From positions 36,679,529 through 36,743,528 of the forward strand of contig NC_090258.1 in assembly GCF_037325665.1 (NCBI RefSeq): DNA of 64,000 nt, given 5' to 3'. A program made the position numbers and the translations under genes. Positions 1 to 10,673 of the stretch are shown piece after piece; the stretch's first letter is position 1; each line of letters starts with the position of its first letter. The notes beneath the pieces are model-generated. The model searched no databases, was not told where the DNA came from, and saw nothing but the letters and a program-made list of their open reading frames with translations. Source of the DNA: Littorina saxatilis (lineage: Eukaryota > Mollusca > Gastropoda > Littorinimorpha > Littorinidae).

Positions 1-160
1 AAGGCGCGAAGCGCCGAGCCGACGGCGCGAAGCGCCTAGCTTGCTGGGGTGTCCGGGGGCATGCCCCCCCGGAAAATTTTGAAAAAAAGATGCAAAATGG
101 TGCAATCTGATGCATTCTGAGGATGATCATTACCAGTTTCAGGCAGAAGATTTTGTCACT
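1..160. repeat. Unclassified GC-hairpin interspersed repeat (fragment)
   Basis: The first bases carry GGCGCGAAGCGCC-type hairpins followed by GTCCGGGGGCATGCCCCCC and an A-rich stretch. The same style (short CG palindromes, then 'gggggcttcgccccc') recurs near 56850 and 58860. It looks like an end of an interspersed repeat cut by the window edge. The family is not determined. Confidence 0.4.
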
Positions 161-1438
161 GATTAATACCCCAAAAATTGAAACTCAACCCCCAAAAAAC
201 CCCACAAATATTTTTATTTTCGTTCGCCCCTGCTGTTTGTCGATTTCTTACCGGAGCCTAAATGTAAAAACTAGCAAGGTATGTTATCGGAATAGTTAAT
301 TGTGAAAAAACAAAACGTTACGTTCACTGATCTTCGACCCGGCGGTCTTAAGTGGACAGACAGACGAACACTGTTAATACAGAAAAAAACCTTATCTGAC
401 ATTTTGTCCAGAAGCTCGTTCCGATACAAGCGAGACTGAGACAATGATTAATGATGCAATTCATTAAGACGTACAATTAATTAAACGTTCCTGTAACATA
501 CCTTGCTTGTTTTGTTATTCTGAATTTTGGAACGTTGGCAGTCTATTTGTTGTTGGATTATTTCTCTTGCCATATTTATCTTTGAACTTTCAGGAGGTTA
601 TGAGCAGAACATTCGAGAAAACATGTCTTGACAGCGAGGGCGTCTTACATCAAGGGGTCTTAAAGACTTCGGACACCGATTGACCCAAAAACAATAGATT
701 TCGCTAATATTTTGCCTGTGACATTTTCAGATTTTGTTGAAACAAGTAATAGAGAAATCAATTGGACAGACTTTATGATACAGAATTTTGAATGTGATGA
801 CATGCCAAACATGATATAAACGAGGGTTCGGTAATTGAATAGGGTATCTGACCAATCAGTTACAATCACAGAACCGTTTTTTGCAAGTGGTATTGATCCC
901 TGGTGGGTTTTTTTTTGTGGTGATGATGTGTTTCTATTTGAATTATTGTACCTTGTGTTTCTGATATGTCTGGAAGCAGCTTAATTTCATGACGTTTTCG
1001 TGGGCTAAAATTTGATCAGTTTCTCAATTCGCATGAAGATATTTCCTTAAGCATCCAATGCAGAACAGAGTCCACACATTTACATATAAAAATATAAAAA
1101 TAAAAATTGACCGTGAATTGTTTGCACAGAACTGCAAAACGTACCATTACCCCCATTCTGACAAATATGCATGTTTAGTGATAAGTAACGCTGTTTTAAA
1201 GTGTTAACGATCTGCCATGTCCGAAAATAGATGTAATTATCAACAAATGTAAGATTATGTTACTGGTGGACGAAAATGACAAAAATGACACACCAATAGC
1301 TTTTGTTTCGGACTTGCGAACACGGACAGATCAACGTGACATTCGAATGACCGAACGAACAAACAAACAAACATATGAAATACAAAGAGAATTCAAAACA
1401 ATTTTTTTTTCATGACAGCTACTTCTCGCATAATGAAA
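161..1438. other. AT-rich non-coding DNA
   Basis: I see no exon with splice sites that extends the GON gene. A stretch at about 480-565 is paralogous to the DNA flanking the element at 28248-29772 and acts as its empty site. Homopolymer A/T runs are common. Nothing else is recognisable. Confidence 0.4.
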
Positions 1439-1444
1439 GCATAC

Positions 1445-1528
1445 CTTGTGTCATGTAAATTTCAGCGAAATTAGTGCTCCGTCCACTGACAAGGGTGAGA
1501 TACTCGCGTGGTGTGCCACTTGCAAACC
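1445..1528 (-). CDS. GON-domain protein, coding exon 2 (partial gene)
   Basis: This 84-nt exon is flanked on the minus strand by an acceptor (TATTGCAG) and a donor (GTATGC). It continues exon 1 at 3175-3403 in phase: the last G of exon 1 plus GG makes a Gly codon. It then reads 27 codons including GTPREYLTLVSG and NFAEIY. Together these are the hallmark of the GON domain (Pfam PF08685) found at the end of ADAMTS9/20: DGEY...VYC...PREY(L/V)TLV.G...NF.E(I/V)Y. The exon ends in phase 1, so more coding sequence must follow on the minus strand. I could not find a convincing next exon in 1-1438, so it is probably off the left edge. The product is secreted or extracellular; its function is unknown. 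Confidence 0.85.
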
Positions 1529-1629
1529 CTGCAATACAGATAACAAATTCACTCAAAGGCAGAGAATCGTAAATGAACGTGAATGTCGTTTGTTCATTTC
1601 AATGCACATCCTTCCAGACCCCTGAGTGG

Positions 1630-1636
1630 CCACACA

Positions 1637-1687
<51 letters not shown>

Positions 1688-1690
1688 GCA

Positions 1691-1731
<41 letters not shown>

Positions 1732-1796
1732 GCACGCACATACACACACACACACACACACACGCACGCACATACACACACACACACACACACGCA

Positions 1797-1860
<64 letters not shown>

Positions 1861-1871
1861 GGCACACACAC
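1630..1871. repeat. (CA)n microsatellite with (CGCA) variants
   Basis: About 240 bp of CA repeats are interrupted by regular ACGCACGCACATA blocks. The long open frames here on both strands (poly His-Thr or Val-Cys) are artefacts of the dinucleotide repeat. It lies in the intron between the two GON exons. Confidence 0.95.
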
Positions 1872-2509
1872 TGTTTAATCTCGTCATTTAAACAAGTGGT
1901 CTAGAATTGTAATCACAGATCAACAAAACATTGGGATTCACCAGCTCCACAAGAACGTATATGAAACCAATCTTGGCAGCTGGACCTTCCTGCTAGGAAA
2001 TTCAAAATGTTTTAATGAAATGTTGTTATCATTGTGCATTGTATCGATAATCGACAAACCAATTTTAATTGATAGTAGGCTAATTCATTGATACAAAATG
2101 CAGTGCAGGTCACAGCAGTGCTGGAGCAACGATTTGTCTTTTTGTCGCAGATTATGATATAAATTGTGAAAAGCTTCACACAACTATTTCACAGTTGATT
2201 ACACATACCTTTAGTGTTGTCAGTCAAACAAAACTGCATGCGGTTTGTCAGATCGCATCTACCGCCAAAATTAACATTTTCCGTCAGTTCTGGGGCTGAT
2301 CTCCCTTCTTCAGTTCTAAATACACAGCTGAAGAATGACCACTTTTTGCAAAAGAACTAACTTTTTACGACGGAGTTGTGGTCAGCTGGTATAGGTGGGT
2401 ATACTGCTTGCACTACTGTGTTGAGGGCGCTAATCATATATGTATGTGCTACTTTTGCAAGACAGAGTCAACGACGATAACTGTCTCGCGCAGCTTTGGG
2501 CGGTTTGTT

Positions 2510-2811
2510 TGTTTGTTTGCTTAACGCCCAGTCCACCACGAAGGGTGATATCAGGGCGGTGCTGCTTTGACATTTTAACGTGCGCCACACACAAGACAGA
2601 AGTCGCAGTACAGGCTTCATGTCTCACCCAGTCACATTATTCTGACACCGGACCAACCAGTCCTAGCACTAACCCCATAATGCCAGACGCCAGGCGGAGC
2701 AGCCACTAGATTGCCAATTTTGAAGTCTTAGGTATGACCCGGCCGGGGTTCGAACCCACGACCTCCCACTCACTGGGCGGACGCCTTACCGCTAGGCCAC
2801 CGTGTTGCGGT
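2510..2811 (-). repeat. tRNA-derived SINE, family A, copy 1
   Basis: Read on the minus strand, the element starts with a tRNA-like head with an A box (TGGCCTAGCGG) and a B box (GGTTCGAACCC). It ends in an AAAC-repeat tail, seen on the plus strand as GTTTGTTTGTTTGC. It is bounded by a 17-bp target duplication GCTTTGGGCGGTTTGTT at 2493-2509 and 2812-2828. A second copy lies at 12185-12492. Full-length with a near-perfect duplication, so fairly young. Confidence 0.9.
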
Positions 2812-3174
2812 GCTTTGGGCGGTTTGTTCATTCTATCGAAAAAGCATTACGAAACAGATTTATAGACTTTTGTCTACCTTTACAAAATAGAGGTAGGCAC
2901 ATCGTTATTGTAAGTCTTCTGTTTTAAACAAGCCAGGCATGGCCGTTTGTTGTGACACAGCTATGGAGATACACTGTCTTCAGGGCGTAGTGATCGACAC
3001 TGACCTTTGCAAAAACACAATTCAACAAAACGAACATTTCTTACCTTTACTTCTTCTTCTTTTTCTTCGTTCGTGGGCTGAAACTCCCACATTCACTCAT
3101 ATTTTTGCACGAGTGGGTTTTTACGTTTTTACCCCGCCATTAATGCAGCCATACGCCGCTTTCGTGGGACTTAC

Positions 3175-3403
3175 CTTTACAATAGACGGAGACGGACACA
3201 TTCTGAGGCAAGGTGAGGAGGTACTCCCCGTCGGACGGCGGACTGTGCCCCTGCTGTTTGCTGGCCTGCAGCACGTCATTGCAGGAGCGGAAGACGCCGT
3301 AGCTGGACCCCCTGATGCGCGTTGTGACTGTAGTGCTGACTGCAGCTCTCCCGGTCCCAAGCAGCAGCAGACAGCAACAGGAAGATAGCAGTGTTCTGTA
3401 CAT
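3175..3403 (-). CDS. GON-domain protein, first coding exon with signal peptide
   Basis: Translation from the ATG at 3403-3401 gives 76 codons plus one base, ending at a strong donor (G|GTAAGT). Residues 1-20 (MYRTLLSSCCCLLLLGTGRA) form a typical signal peptide: a hydrophobic Cys/Leu core followed by small residues. The GON domain starts at about Cys41 and includes SDGEYLLTL and VYC (Cys75). I chose this ATG because it places the hydrophobic core at the N-terminus; the frame extends a little upstream without another ATG. The gene is transcribed leftwards. A 48-bp minisatellite starts about 35 bp upstream of the ATG and would form the promoter or 5' UTR. GON domains occur in secreted metalloproteases and in many free-standing marine invertebrate proteins; no protease part is visible here. 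Confidence 0.85.
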
Positions 3404-3436
3404 GTTGCTGTCTTTCACACTGTCGTGTAACACCAC

Positions 3437-4190
3437 AATGTGTTGCTAGACTCCGTCCTTATGGCACCTGTTGTGTTGAAATATAGGCCTACTGTATATT
3501 CCGTCCTTATGACACCTGATGTGTTGAAATATAGGCCTACTGTATACTCCGTCCTTATGGCACCTGTTGTATTGAAATATAGGCCTACTGTATACTCCGT
3601 CCTTATGACACCTGTTGTGTTGAAATATAGGCCTACTGTATACTACCTCCTTATGGCACCTGTTGTGTTGAAGTATAGGCCTACTGTATACTACCTCCTT
3701 ATGACACCTGTTGTGTTGGAATATAGGCCTACTGTATACTCCGTCCTTATGACACCTGATGTGTTGAAATATAGGCCTACTGTATACTCCGTCCTTATGG
3801 CACCTGTTGTGTTGAAATATAGGCCTACTGTATACTCCGTCCTTATGACACCTGTTGTGTTGAAATATAGGCCTACTGTATACTACCTCCTTATGGCACC
3901 TGTTGTGTTGAAATATAGGCCTACTGTATACTACCTCCTTATGACACCTGTTGTGTTGAAATATAGGCCTACTGTATACTACCTCCTTATGACACCTGTT
4001 GTGTTGAAATATAGGCCTACTGGATACTACCTCCTTATGACACCTGTTGTGTTGAAATATAGGCCTACTGGATACTACCTCCTTATGACACCTGTTGTGT
4101 TGAAATATAGGCCTACTGTATACTACCTCCTTATGACACCTGATGTGTTAAGATATACTTTAGTACACTCTTTGACTGCAATTTATGTTC
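3437..4190. repeat. 48-bp minisatellite, about 15 copies
   Basis: The unit runs TCCTTATGGCACCTGTTGTG, TTGAAATATAGGCCTACTGT, ATACTCCG. Because 48 is a multiple of three, one plus-strand frame stays open for 251 codons as a 16-residue repeat (VLMAPVVLKYRPTVYS with variants). Units differ at a few positions (GGC/GAC, CTCCG/CTACC) and variants alternate in blocks, which suggests unequal exchange. I treat the open frame as a by-product rather than a gene: there is no signal peptide, splice site or family match. Confidence 0.95.
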
Positions 4191-4700
4191 CTTAAATGAT
4201 CAAACGCAACTTTTGTAATGTCCATAAAAGGTAAAAGGTGGTGTAAAGCTTTGGAAAAAAACATAGGCCTACTGTATACTACGTTTTTATGACACCCGAT
4301 GTGTTAAACTGTATTATATGCTACGTCCGTATGGCATCTCGTGTGTTAAAAAAAAGATATATACTGCGTTATAATGGCACATGTTGTGTTAAAACTCATA
4401 TACTGACTGTATACTACGTCCTCATAGCACCTGCTGTGTTAAATTATACTGTATACTACACCCTTATGGCATCTGTTGTGATAATATACCACGTTCTTAT
4501 GGCGGTTGTTGTGTTCATTATACCACGTTCTTATGGCGGCTGTTATGATAATACACCAATTTCTTATAGCATCTGTTTCGATAATATAGCCCGGCATCTG
4601 TTGTGACTATTATATACCACGTTTTTATGGCGACTGTTGTCTTTAGATATTACATTCATTTGGCACCTGATGTGTTCATTCACTGCGGGCCCTTCCTAGG
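4191..4700. repeat. Degenerate outskirts of the 48-bp minisatellite
   Basis: Decayed copies continue, recognisable by 'tatactacg', 'cttatggca' and 'tgttgtg' motifs at irregular 40-60 bp spacing up to about 4700. This gradient is expected at the old edge of an expanding array. Confidence 0.75.
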
Positions 4701-5344
4701 GTGCACGTTGTTTTAGTGCACGTGCACTTTGTTTGTATGCCACCTGTTGTTGTAAGTACACCACGCTCCTAATATCATCAGATTCTTGTAACACTTGTCG
4801 TTCACATGTACCCCATTCTTGTGGTATACTTCATGTCTTTATGTCCTACGTTCTTTGTGAACACATGTCGGAAACCAACTCATATATTACATATGTAGCA
4901 TCCCAGTCACTGTTCACAGATAAAAAAAATAAAAAAAGTAATTAAAAACTGACGAAGATGTCGCTCAAGTAAAATATCGTGCGAAGAGAAAACCGCAGAA
5001 CACCACAGGACAGTGCGCATAAATCACACTCTGAATCTGACAATACACTTTAAAACACCACACCTCCCTCACTAGCTATAAGACGAAGCAAAATCGGAAT
5101 ACCAGAGACGGTCCACAGAAATCACAATTTGGGTCTGAACATGAACCTAAACCTGACACAGCTCCTCCCTAACTTGTTATTAGTACACGATGCTTTGGAT
5201 CCCTACAAATCAGTGAGCATTATTTGAGTACACCTATATGAGCTGAACATGATTGCATGTATCAATCGGTGTCGTACCAGCAAGTGCTGCATAACGCCGA
5301 TTGATAGCAAACTGTACGATGTGAAGAACTGTGAAGAACTGTGG
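4701..5344. other. Non-coding, no recognisable feature
   Basis: AT-rich sequence with no exon, tRNA or repeat that I can define. Confidence 0.4.
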
Positions 5345-5346
5345 TA

Positions 5347-5522
5347 CAGTGGAACCTCTCCAGTTAAGACCTCTCTTTTTTTAAGACCACCTCCCTTCAG
5401 GACCCTCATTTCGATATGTTCTGTTAAAAATGTCTGTACGTTTTCCTTCATTTTAAAATTGCCTTATTTTCAAGGCCTGATTTTCTTGGAGTTTTGGAGG
5501 TCTTAAAAGTGAAGTTCCACTG
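5347..5522. mobile_element. Tigger/mariner-like MITE (TA target)
   Basis: A 176-bp element with inverted ends: the left end starts CAGTGGAACC and includes TTAAGACCTC; the right end, reversed, starts CAGTGGAACT and also includes TTAAGACCTC. It is flanked by TA at 5345-5346 and 5523-5524. CAGTG termini with a TA duplication are the known signature of Tigger/pogo-type IS630-Tc1-mariner MITEs. There is no coding capacity. Confidence 0.85.
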
Positions 5523-5714
5523 TACTTTCGTGATTGTGTCTCGGTCAAACCACGAACCGTCAGATATACAGAAATTATTATCCTTGACTTCTGATAATAA
5601 TTGTTATCAAAACTAGGACAAACAGGAAAACATATACATGAAGATAGTAATAGAATATTCTCGGCGGGTTTAATACGTGTAACTCATCGATGTTATGCAT
5701 GCTTGTTCGTTTTT

Positions 5715-6609
5715 ACATTTAGTCAAGTTTTGACTAAATGTTTTAACATAGAGGGGGAATCGAGACGAGGGTCGTGGTGTAAGTGTGTCTGTGTGTGTGT
5801 GTGTGTGGGTGTGTCTGTCTGTCTGTCTGTGTGTGCGTGTGTGTGTGTAGAGCGATTCAGACTAAACTACTGGACCGATCTTTATGAAATTTGACATGAG
5901 AGTTTCTGGGAATGATATCCCCGGACGTTTTTTTCATGTTTTCGATAAAGACCTTTGATGACGTCATATCCGGCTTTTTGTAAAAGTTGAGGCGGCACTG
6001 TCACACCCTCATTTTTCAATCAAATTGATTGAAATTTTGGCAAAGCAATCTTCGACAAAGGCTGGACTTTGGTATTGCATTTCAGCTTGGTGGCTTAAAA
6101 ACTAATGAATGAGTTTGGTCATTAAAAATCAAAAACTTGTAATTAAAAAAAAAATTATTAAACGATCGAAAAACACTTTCATCTTATTCTCCGTCCTTTT
6201 CTGATTCCAAAAACATATACATATGTTGTATTTGGATTACAAACAAGCTCTAAAAATTAAAAATATGAAAATTATGATTAAAATTAATTTTCCGAAATCG
6301 ATTTAAAAACAATTTCATCTTATTTCTTGTCGGTCCCTGATTCCAAAAACATAAAGATATGATATGTTTAGATTAAAAACAAACTCAGTAAGCTAAAAAG
6401 AATAGACATACAGAAAAGCGTGTTATCCTGCTCAGCGCGAGCACTACCGCACTATTCTGCATGGCTTGTCGATTTCACTGCTTTTCCCACGAGCGGTGGA
6501 CTGACGAAACTACGAGTATGTGGTCTTGGTGAAAAAAGCAGTGCGTTCAGTTTCATTCTGTGAGTTCGGTAGCTTGACTAAATGTTGTTATTTCGCCTTA
6601 CGCGACTTG
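5715..6609 (+). mobile_element. 'ATTTAGTCAAG' family element, copy 1 (Helentron-like, non-autonomous)
   Basis: The element opens with a 10-bp hairpin (ATTTAGTCAA-gtt-TTGACTAAAT) and ends in CTTGACTAAATG...CGCCTTACGCGACTTG, so the first 13 bases recur inverted just inside the 3' end. It contains a GT microsatellite and a conserved core (GATTCAGACTAAACTACTGG), and no protein. Other copies are at 24926-25787 (minus) and 55080-55944. The empty site for the last copy shows insertion at TT, which together with subterminal inverted repeats fits Helentron-associated elements. The class assignment is inference. Confidence 0.7.
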
Positions 6610-6719
6610 TTTTGTTTGTAACCGTCTTTACTGTTGTAACTTGAATTATTATCCATCAACAAGGAAGCAAAGTTGTCATTATTTACTACCGTTGAGCATC
6701 GTTTTTTGAATAAGAATAC

Positions 6720-7091
6720 GGGCGGGGATGTAGCTCAGTCGGTAGCGCGCTGGATTTGTATCCAGTTGGCCGCTGTCAGCGTGAGTTCGTCCCCACGTTC
6801 GGCGAGAGATTTATTTCTCAGAGTCAACTTTGTGTGCAGACTCTCCTCGGTGTCCGAACACCCCCGTGTGTACACGCAAGTACAAGACCAAGTGCGCACG
6901 AAAAAGATCCTGTAATCCATGTCAGAGTTCGGTGGGTTATAGAAACATGAAAATACCCAGCATGCTTCCTCCGAAAACGGCGTATTGCTGCCTAAATGGC
7001 GGGGTAAAAAACGGTCATACACGTAAAATTCCACTCGTGCAAAAAACACGAGTGTACGTGGGAGTTTCAGCCCACGAATGCAGAAGAAGAA
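6720..7091 (+). repeat. tRNA-derived SINE, family B, copy 1
   Basis: The tRNA-like head has an A-box region (TAGCTCAGTCGGTAGC) and a decayed B box (GAGTTCGTCCC). The body contains CAAGTGCGCACGAAAAAGAT and ACCCAGCATGCTTCC and ends in a GAA-rich tail. It is bounded by a 12-bp duplication GAATAAGAATAC at 6708-6719 and 7092-7103. The body is shared with 10291-10673, which has a different tRNA head. The 5' half is shared with the minus-strand SINE at 60007-60422. Confidence 0.9.
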
Positions 7092-7510
7092 GAATAAGAA
7101 TACAATGAGGAAACTTGATACCTCGTTTAGGTTTATGTGTTCAAAATATTTTCTGCGTAGTATACACATATTTGTTTTTAGGTACGTATCCGCAAATTAA
7201 AATATGCTCTATCACACAACTCCACGCATTATCTAAGCACATTCCTACAGTTAAAATTATCTTGCGTTATCAGATGCGAAGCTCAATAAAACAAAGTCTT
7301 TGTGTTTGGATTCTAAAAGTTATTTGAGTCAAATATATTGCGTCTTTTTTTCTGTCCACGTAATTGAATTGTCTTTGTTATTGACGGGGATGCTGGTGTC
7401 AATGGGGGTGATGTCCATATTTTAATGCAAAACTAAGCATCAAGACGATTTCGAAGTAAAACGAGAACGACGCCGCAACGCTTAATATTATAGAAATCGG
7501 TACGGCGCTG

Positions 7511-7530
7511 ACTAACCCTAACCCTAACCC
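7511..7530. repeat. Short interstitial telomere-like run
   Basis: Three tandem CTAACC-type units (TAACCCTAACCCTAACCC). This is too short to be a chromosome end and could be chance or a repair footprint. Confidence 0.6.
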
Positions 7531-7568
7531 TGTTCATAGAAATCGGAGTAAGTTAATCTTTTGTTGAA

Positions 7569-8107
7569 CAAGAAGAGCAAACGCTCGATCGAGTCACTTT
7601 CGCAGTTCTGAATATTATATGAGGCATCAGATGGACAGGAAGAAATTGCTATTCACAACACAATGAGTCACGTTCACATAAAATTTGAGCCCGGTCACTT
7701 TTATAGTTTCCGAGAAAAGCCCAACGTTAAGTTGTGTGTTGCCGAACAGAAAAGGCTAGTTATCTCCCTTGTTTTTCTGATAACGTTCGTAAAAGGCTAC
7801 AGATGTAAATACTTTGATGTAAAGAATAATCCTACAAAGTTTCAATCACATCCGATGAACTTTGTCAAAGATATAAAATGTCTAATTTTTCCTTTGACGC
7901 TGACCTGTGACCTTGAAAAAGGTCAAAGGTCAACGAAACCATCGTTAAAGTGTAGAGGTCATTGGAGGTCACGACTAAACAAAATATGAGCCCGATCGCT
8001 TTGATAGTTTCCGAGAAAAGTCCAACGTTAAGGTGGTGTCTACGGACGGCCGGCCGGACAGACTAACACTGACCGATTACATAGAGTCACTTTTTCTCAA
8101 GTGACTC
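7569..8107 (+). mobile_element. 'CAAGAAGAGC' family element, copy A
   Basis: A 539-bp element from CAAGAAGAGCAAACGCTCG to a 3' hairpin GAGTCACTT-tttctc-AAGTGACTC. It holds one ~300-bp monomer flanked by a repeated segment (TTTCCGAGAAAAG[T/C]CCAACGT). A 108-codon frame (starting MSHVHIKFEPG) is almost identical in all copies, but no family is recognised and I do not think it is a functional gene. Positions 7901-7971 hold a cluster of AGGTCA half-sites. Other copies: 18231-18797 and 47574-48428. Near identity implies recent spread. Confidence 0.8.
7901..7971. promoter_or_regulatory. AGGTCA half-site array (inverted DR1, DR1, DR4)
   Basis: TGACCT occurs at 7901-7906 and 7908-7913, AGGTCA at 7920-7925 and 7927-7932 (one-base spacers, so DR1 in both orientations), and AGGTCA at 7956-7961 and 7966-7971 (four-base spacer, DR4). 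AGGTCA direct repeats are the known binding sites of nuclear receptors: DR1 for RXR/HNF4/COUP-TF types and DR4 for thyroid-receptor/LXR types. The same 71-bp array is at 18563-18633, 47906-47976 and 48207-48277. Actual binding is inference. Confidence 0.5.
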
Positions 8108-8126
8108 AATAAAAACCAATGTTTAC

Positions 8127-10053
8127 AACATGGCCCCGTAACGGCAGAGTGTTTCTCACTTGGCACACCCCTCAACACAACATGGCCCCGTAACGGCAGA
8201 GTGTTTCTCACTTGGCACACCCCTCAACACAACATGGCCCCGTAACGGCAGAGTGTTTCTCACTTGGCACACCCCTCAACACAACACGGCCCCGTAACGG
8301 CAGAGTGTTTCTCACTTGGCACACCCCTCAACACAACATGGCCCCGTAACGGCAGAGTGTTTCTCACTTGGCACACCCCTCAACACAACATGGCCCCGTA
8401 ACGGCAGAGTGTTTCTCACTTGGCACACCCCTCAACACAACATGGCCCCGTAACGGCAGAGTGTTTCTCACTTGGCACACCCCTCAACACAACATGGCCC
8501 CGTAACGGCAGAGTGTTTCTCACTTGGCACACCCCTCAACACAACATGGCCCCGTAACGGCAGAGTGTTTCTCACTTGGCACACCCCTCAACACAACATG
8601 GCCCCGTAACGTCAGAGTGTTTCTCACTTGGCACACCCCTCAACACAACATGGCCCCGTAACGGCAGAGTGTTTCTCACTTGGCACACCCCTCAACACAA
8701 CATGGCCCTGTAACGGCAGAGTGTTTCTCACTTGGCACACCCCTCAACACAACATGGCCCCGTAACGGCAGAGTGTTTCTCACTTGGCACACCCCTCAAC
8801 ACAACATGGCCCCGTAACGGCAGAGTGTTTCTCACTTGGCACACCCCTCAACACAACATGGCCCTGTAACGGCAGAGTGTTTCTCACTTGGCACACCCCT
8901 CAACACAACATGGCCCCGTAACGGCAGAGTGTTTCTCACTTGGCACACCCCTCAACACAACATGGCCCCGTAACGGCAGAGTGTTTCTCACTTGGCACAC
9001 CCCTCAACACAACATGGCCCCGTAACGGCAGAGTGTTTCTCACTTGGCACACCCCTCAACACAACATGGCCCCGTAACGGCAGAGTGTTTCTCACTTGGC
9101 ACACCCCTCAACACAACATGGCCCCGTAACGGCAGAGTGTTTCTCACTTGGCACACCCCTCAACACAACATGGCCCCGTAACGGCAGAGTGTTTCTCACT
9201 TGGCACACCCCTCAACACAACATGGCCCCGTAACGGCAGAGTGTTTCTCACTTGGCACACCCCTCAACACAACATGGCCCCGTAACGGCAGAGTGTTTCT
9301 CACTTGGCACACCCCTCAACACAACATGGCCCCGTAACGGCAGAGTGTTTCTCACTTGGCACACCCCTCAACACAACATGGCCCCGTAACGGCAGAGTGT
9401 TTCTCACTTGGCACACCCCTCAACACAACATGGCCCCGTAACGGCAGAGTGTTTCTCACTTGGCACACCCCTCAACACAACATGGCCCCGTAACGGCAGA
9501 GTGTTTCTCACTTGGCACACCCCTCAACACAACATGGCCCCGTAACGGCAGAGTGTTTCTCACTTGGCACACCCCTCAACACAACATGGCCCCGTAACGG
9601 CAGAGTGTTTCTCACTTGGCACACCCCTCAACACAACATGGCCCCGTAACGGCAGAGTGTTTCTCACTTGGCACACCCCTCAACACAACATGGCCCCGTA
9701 ACGGCAGAGTGTTTCTCACTTGGCACACCCCTCAACACAACATGGCCCCGTAACGGCAGAGTGTTTCTCACTTGGCACACCCCTCAACACAACATGGCCC
9801 CGTAACGGCAGAGTGTTTCTCACTTGGCACACCCCTCAACACAACATGGCCCCGTAACGGCAGAGTGTTTCTCACTTGGCACACCCCTCAACACAACATG
9901 GCCCCGTAACGGCAGAGTGTTTCTCACTTGGCACACCCCTCAACACAACATGGCCCCGTAACGGCAGAGTGTTTCTCACTTGGCACACACCTCAACACAA
10001 CATGGCCCCGTAACGGCAGAGTGTTTCTCACTTGGCACACCCCTCAACACAAC
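8127..10053. repeat. 52-bp minisatellite, about 37 copies
   Basis: The unit is about 52 bp (GGCCCCGTAACGGCAGAGTG, TTTCTCACTTGGCACACCCC, TCAACACAACAT). Only scattered single-base variants are visible among about 37 copies, so the array is young or strongly homogenised. The unit length is not a multiple of three and no open frame crosses it. Confidence 0.97.
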
Positions 10054-10290
10054 AACAGAAATCCTCTGGGAACATCATAACCAAGACGAAACTCAAATAA
10101 TGTGATAAAACTTTCGCATTTAAAAAAAAGAAAGGTGAAGAAAGCACGTTCTGTGGGTGACAGAAGGTGGATGATTATTGTACCAAATATAGTATGCAGG
10201 GAAAAAACACGTATGGCCCGCATACCAGGTACGATAGGTAACACCAGACGCTGTCCACAAAAGTTCGGAAAAAGGGTTATGATATCAAAC

Positions 10291-10673
10291 ATGACGGGCG
10301 CATTGTCCATTAGATGCTTACATCGACCTCTCAATCGGGAGGCCGTGGGTTCGAATCCCGGCCGCGCATAGTGGATTAAGGGTAGAGATTTTTCCAATCT
10401 CCCAGGTCAACTTATGTGCAGATCTGCTAGTGCCTTATCCCCCTTCGTGTGCACACGCAAGCACAAGACCAAGTGCGCACGGAAAAGATCCTGTAATCTA
10501 TGTCAGAGTTCGGTGGGTTATAGAAACACAGAAATACCCAGCATGCTTCCCACCAGAAGCGGCGTAAGGCTGCCTGAATGGCGGGGTAAAAAAAGACCAT
10601 ACACTTGTGCATTAAACACGAGTGAACCGGTGGGAGTTTCAGCCCATGAACACAGAAGAAGAAGAAGAAGAAG
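10291..10673 (+). repeat. tRNA-derived SINE with family B body and a different head
   Basis: The head contains GGGAGGCCGTGGGTTCGAAT (B box GGTTCGAATCC) and differs from the head at 6720. From about 10450 (CACAAGACCAAGTGCGCACG) to the GAAGAAGAAG tail, the body matches the family B SINE. No clear target duplication was found, so the ends are approximate. Confidence 0.75.

Noticed and set aside
1553-1904. Long open frames of His-Thr and Val-Cys repeats on both strands
   Set aside because: They are translations of a (CA)n microsatellite; every frame of such a repeat is open.
3440-4195. 251-codon frame with a 16-residue repeat
   Set aside because: The unit length (48 bp) alone keeps it open; no signal peptide, splice sites, family match or codon constraint is visible. 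Kept as a minisatellite.
6723-6795. tRNA genes at SINE heads (also 2730-2811, 10300-10370, 12410-12490, 60345-60420)
   Set aside because: A and B boxes are present, but acceptor stems do not pair properly and each is fused to a SINE body with target duplications.
7511-7530. Telomere or chromosome end
   Set aside because: Only three TAACCC units, surrounded by ordinary sequence.
7663-7989. 108-aa frame MSHVHIKFEPG... as a conserved gene
   Set aside because: It is conserved only because it lies in a young repeat; DNA outside the frame is equally conserved and no domain is recognisable.
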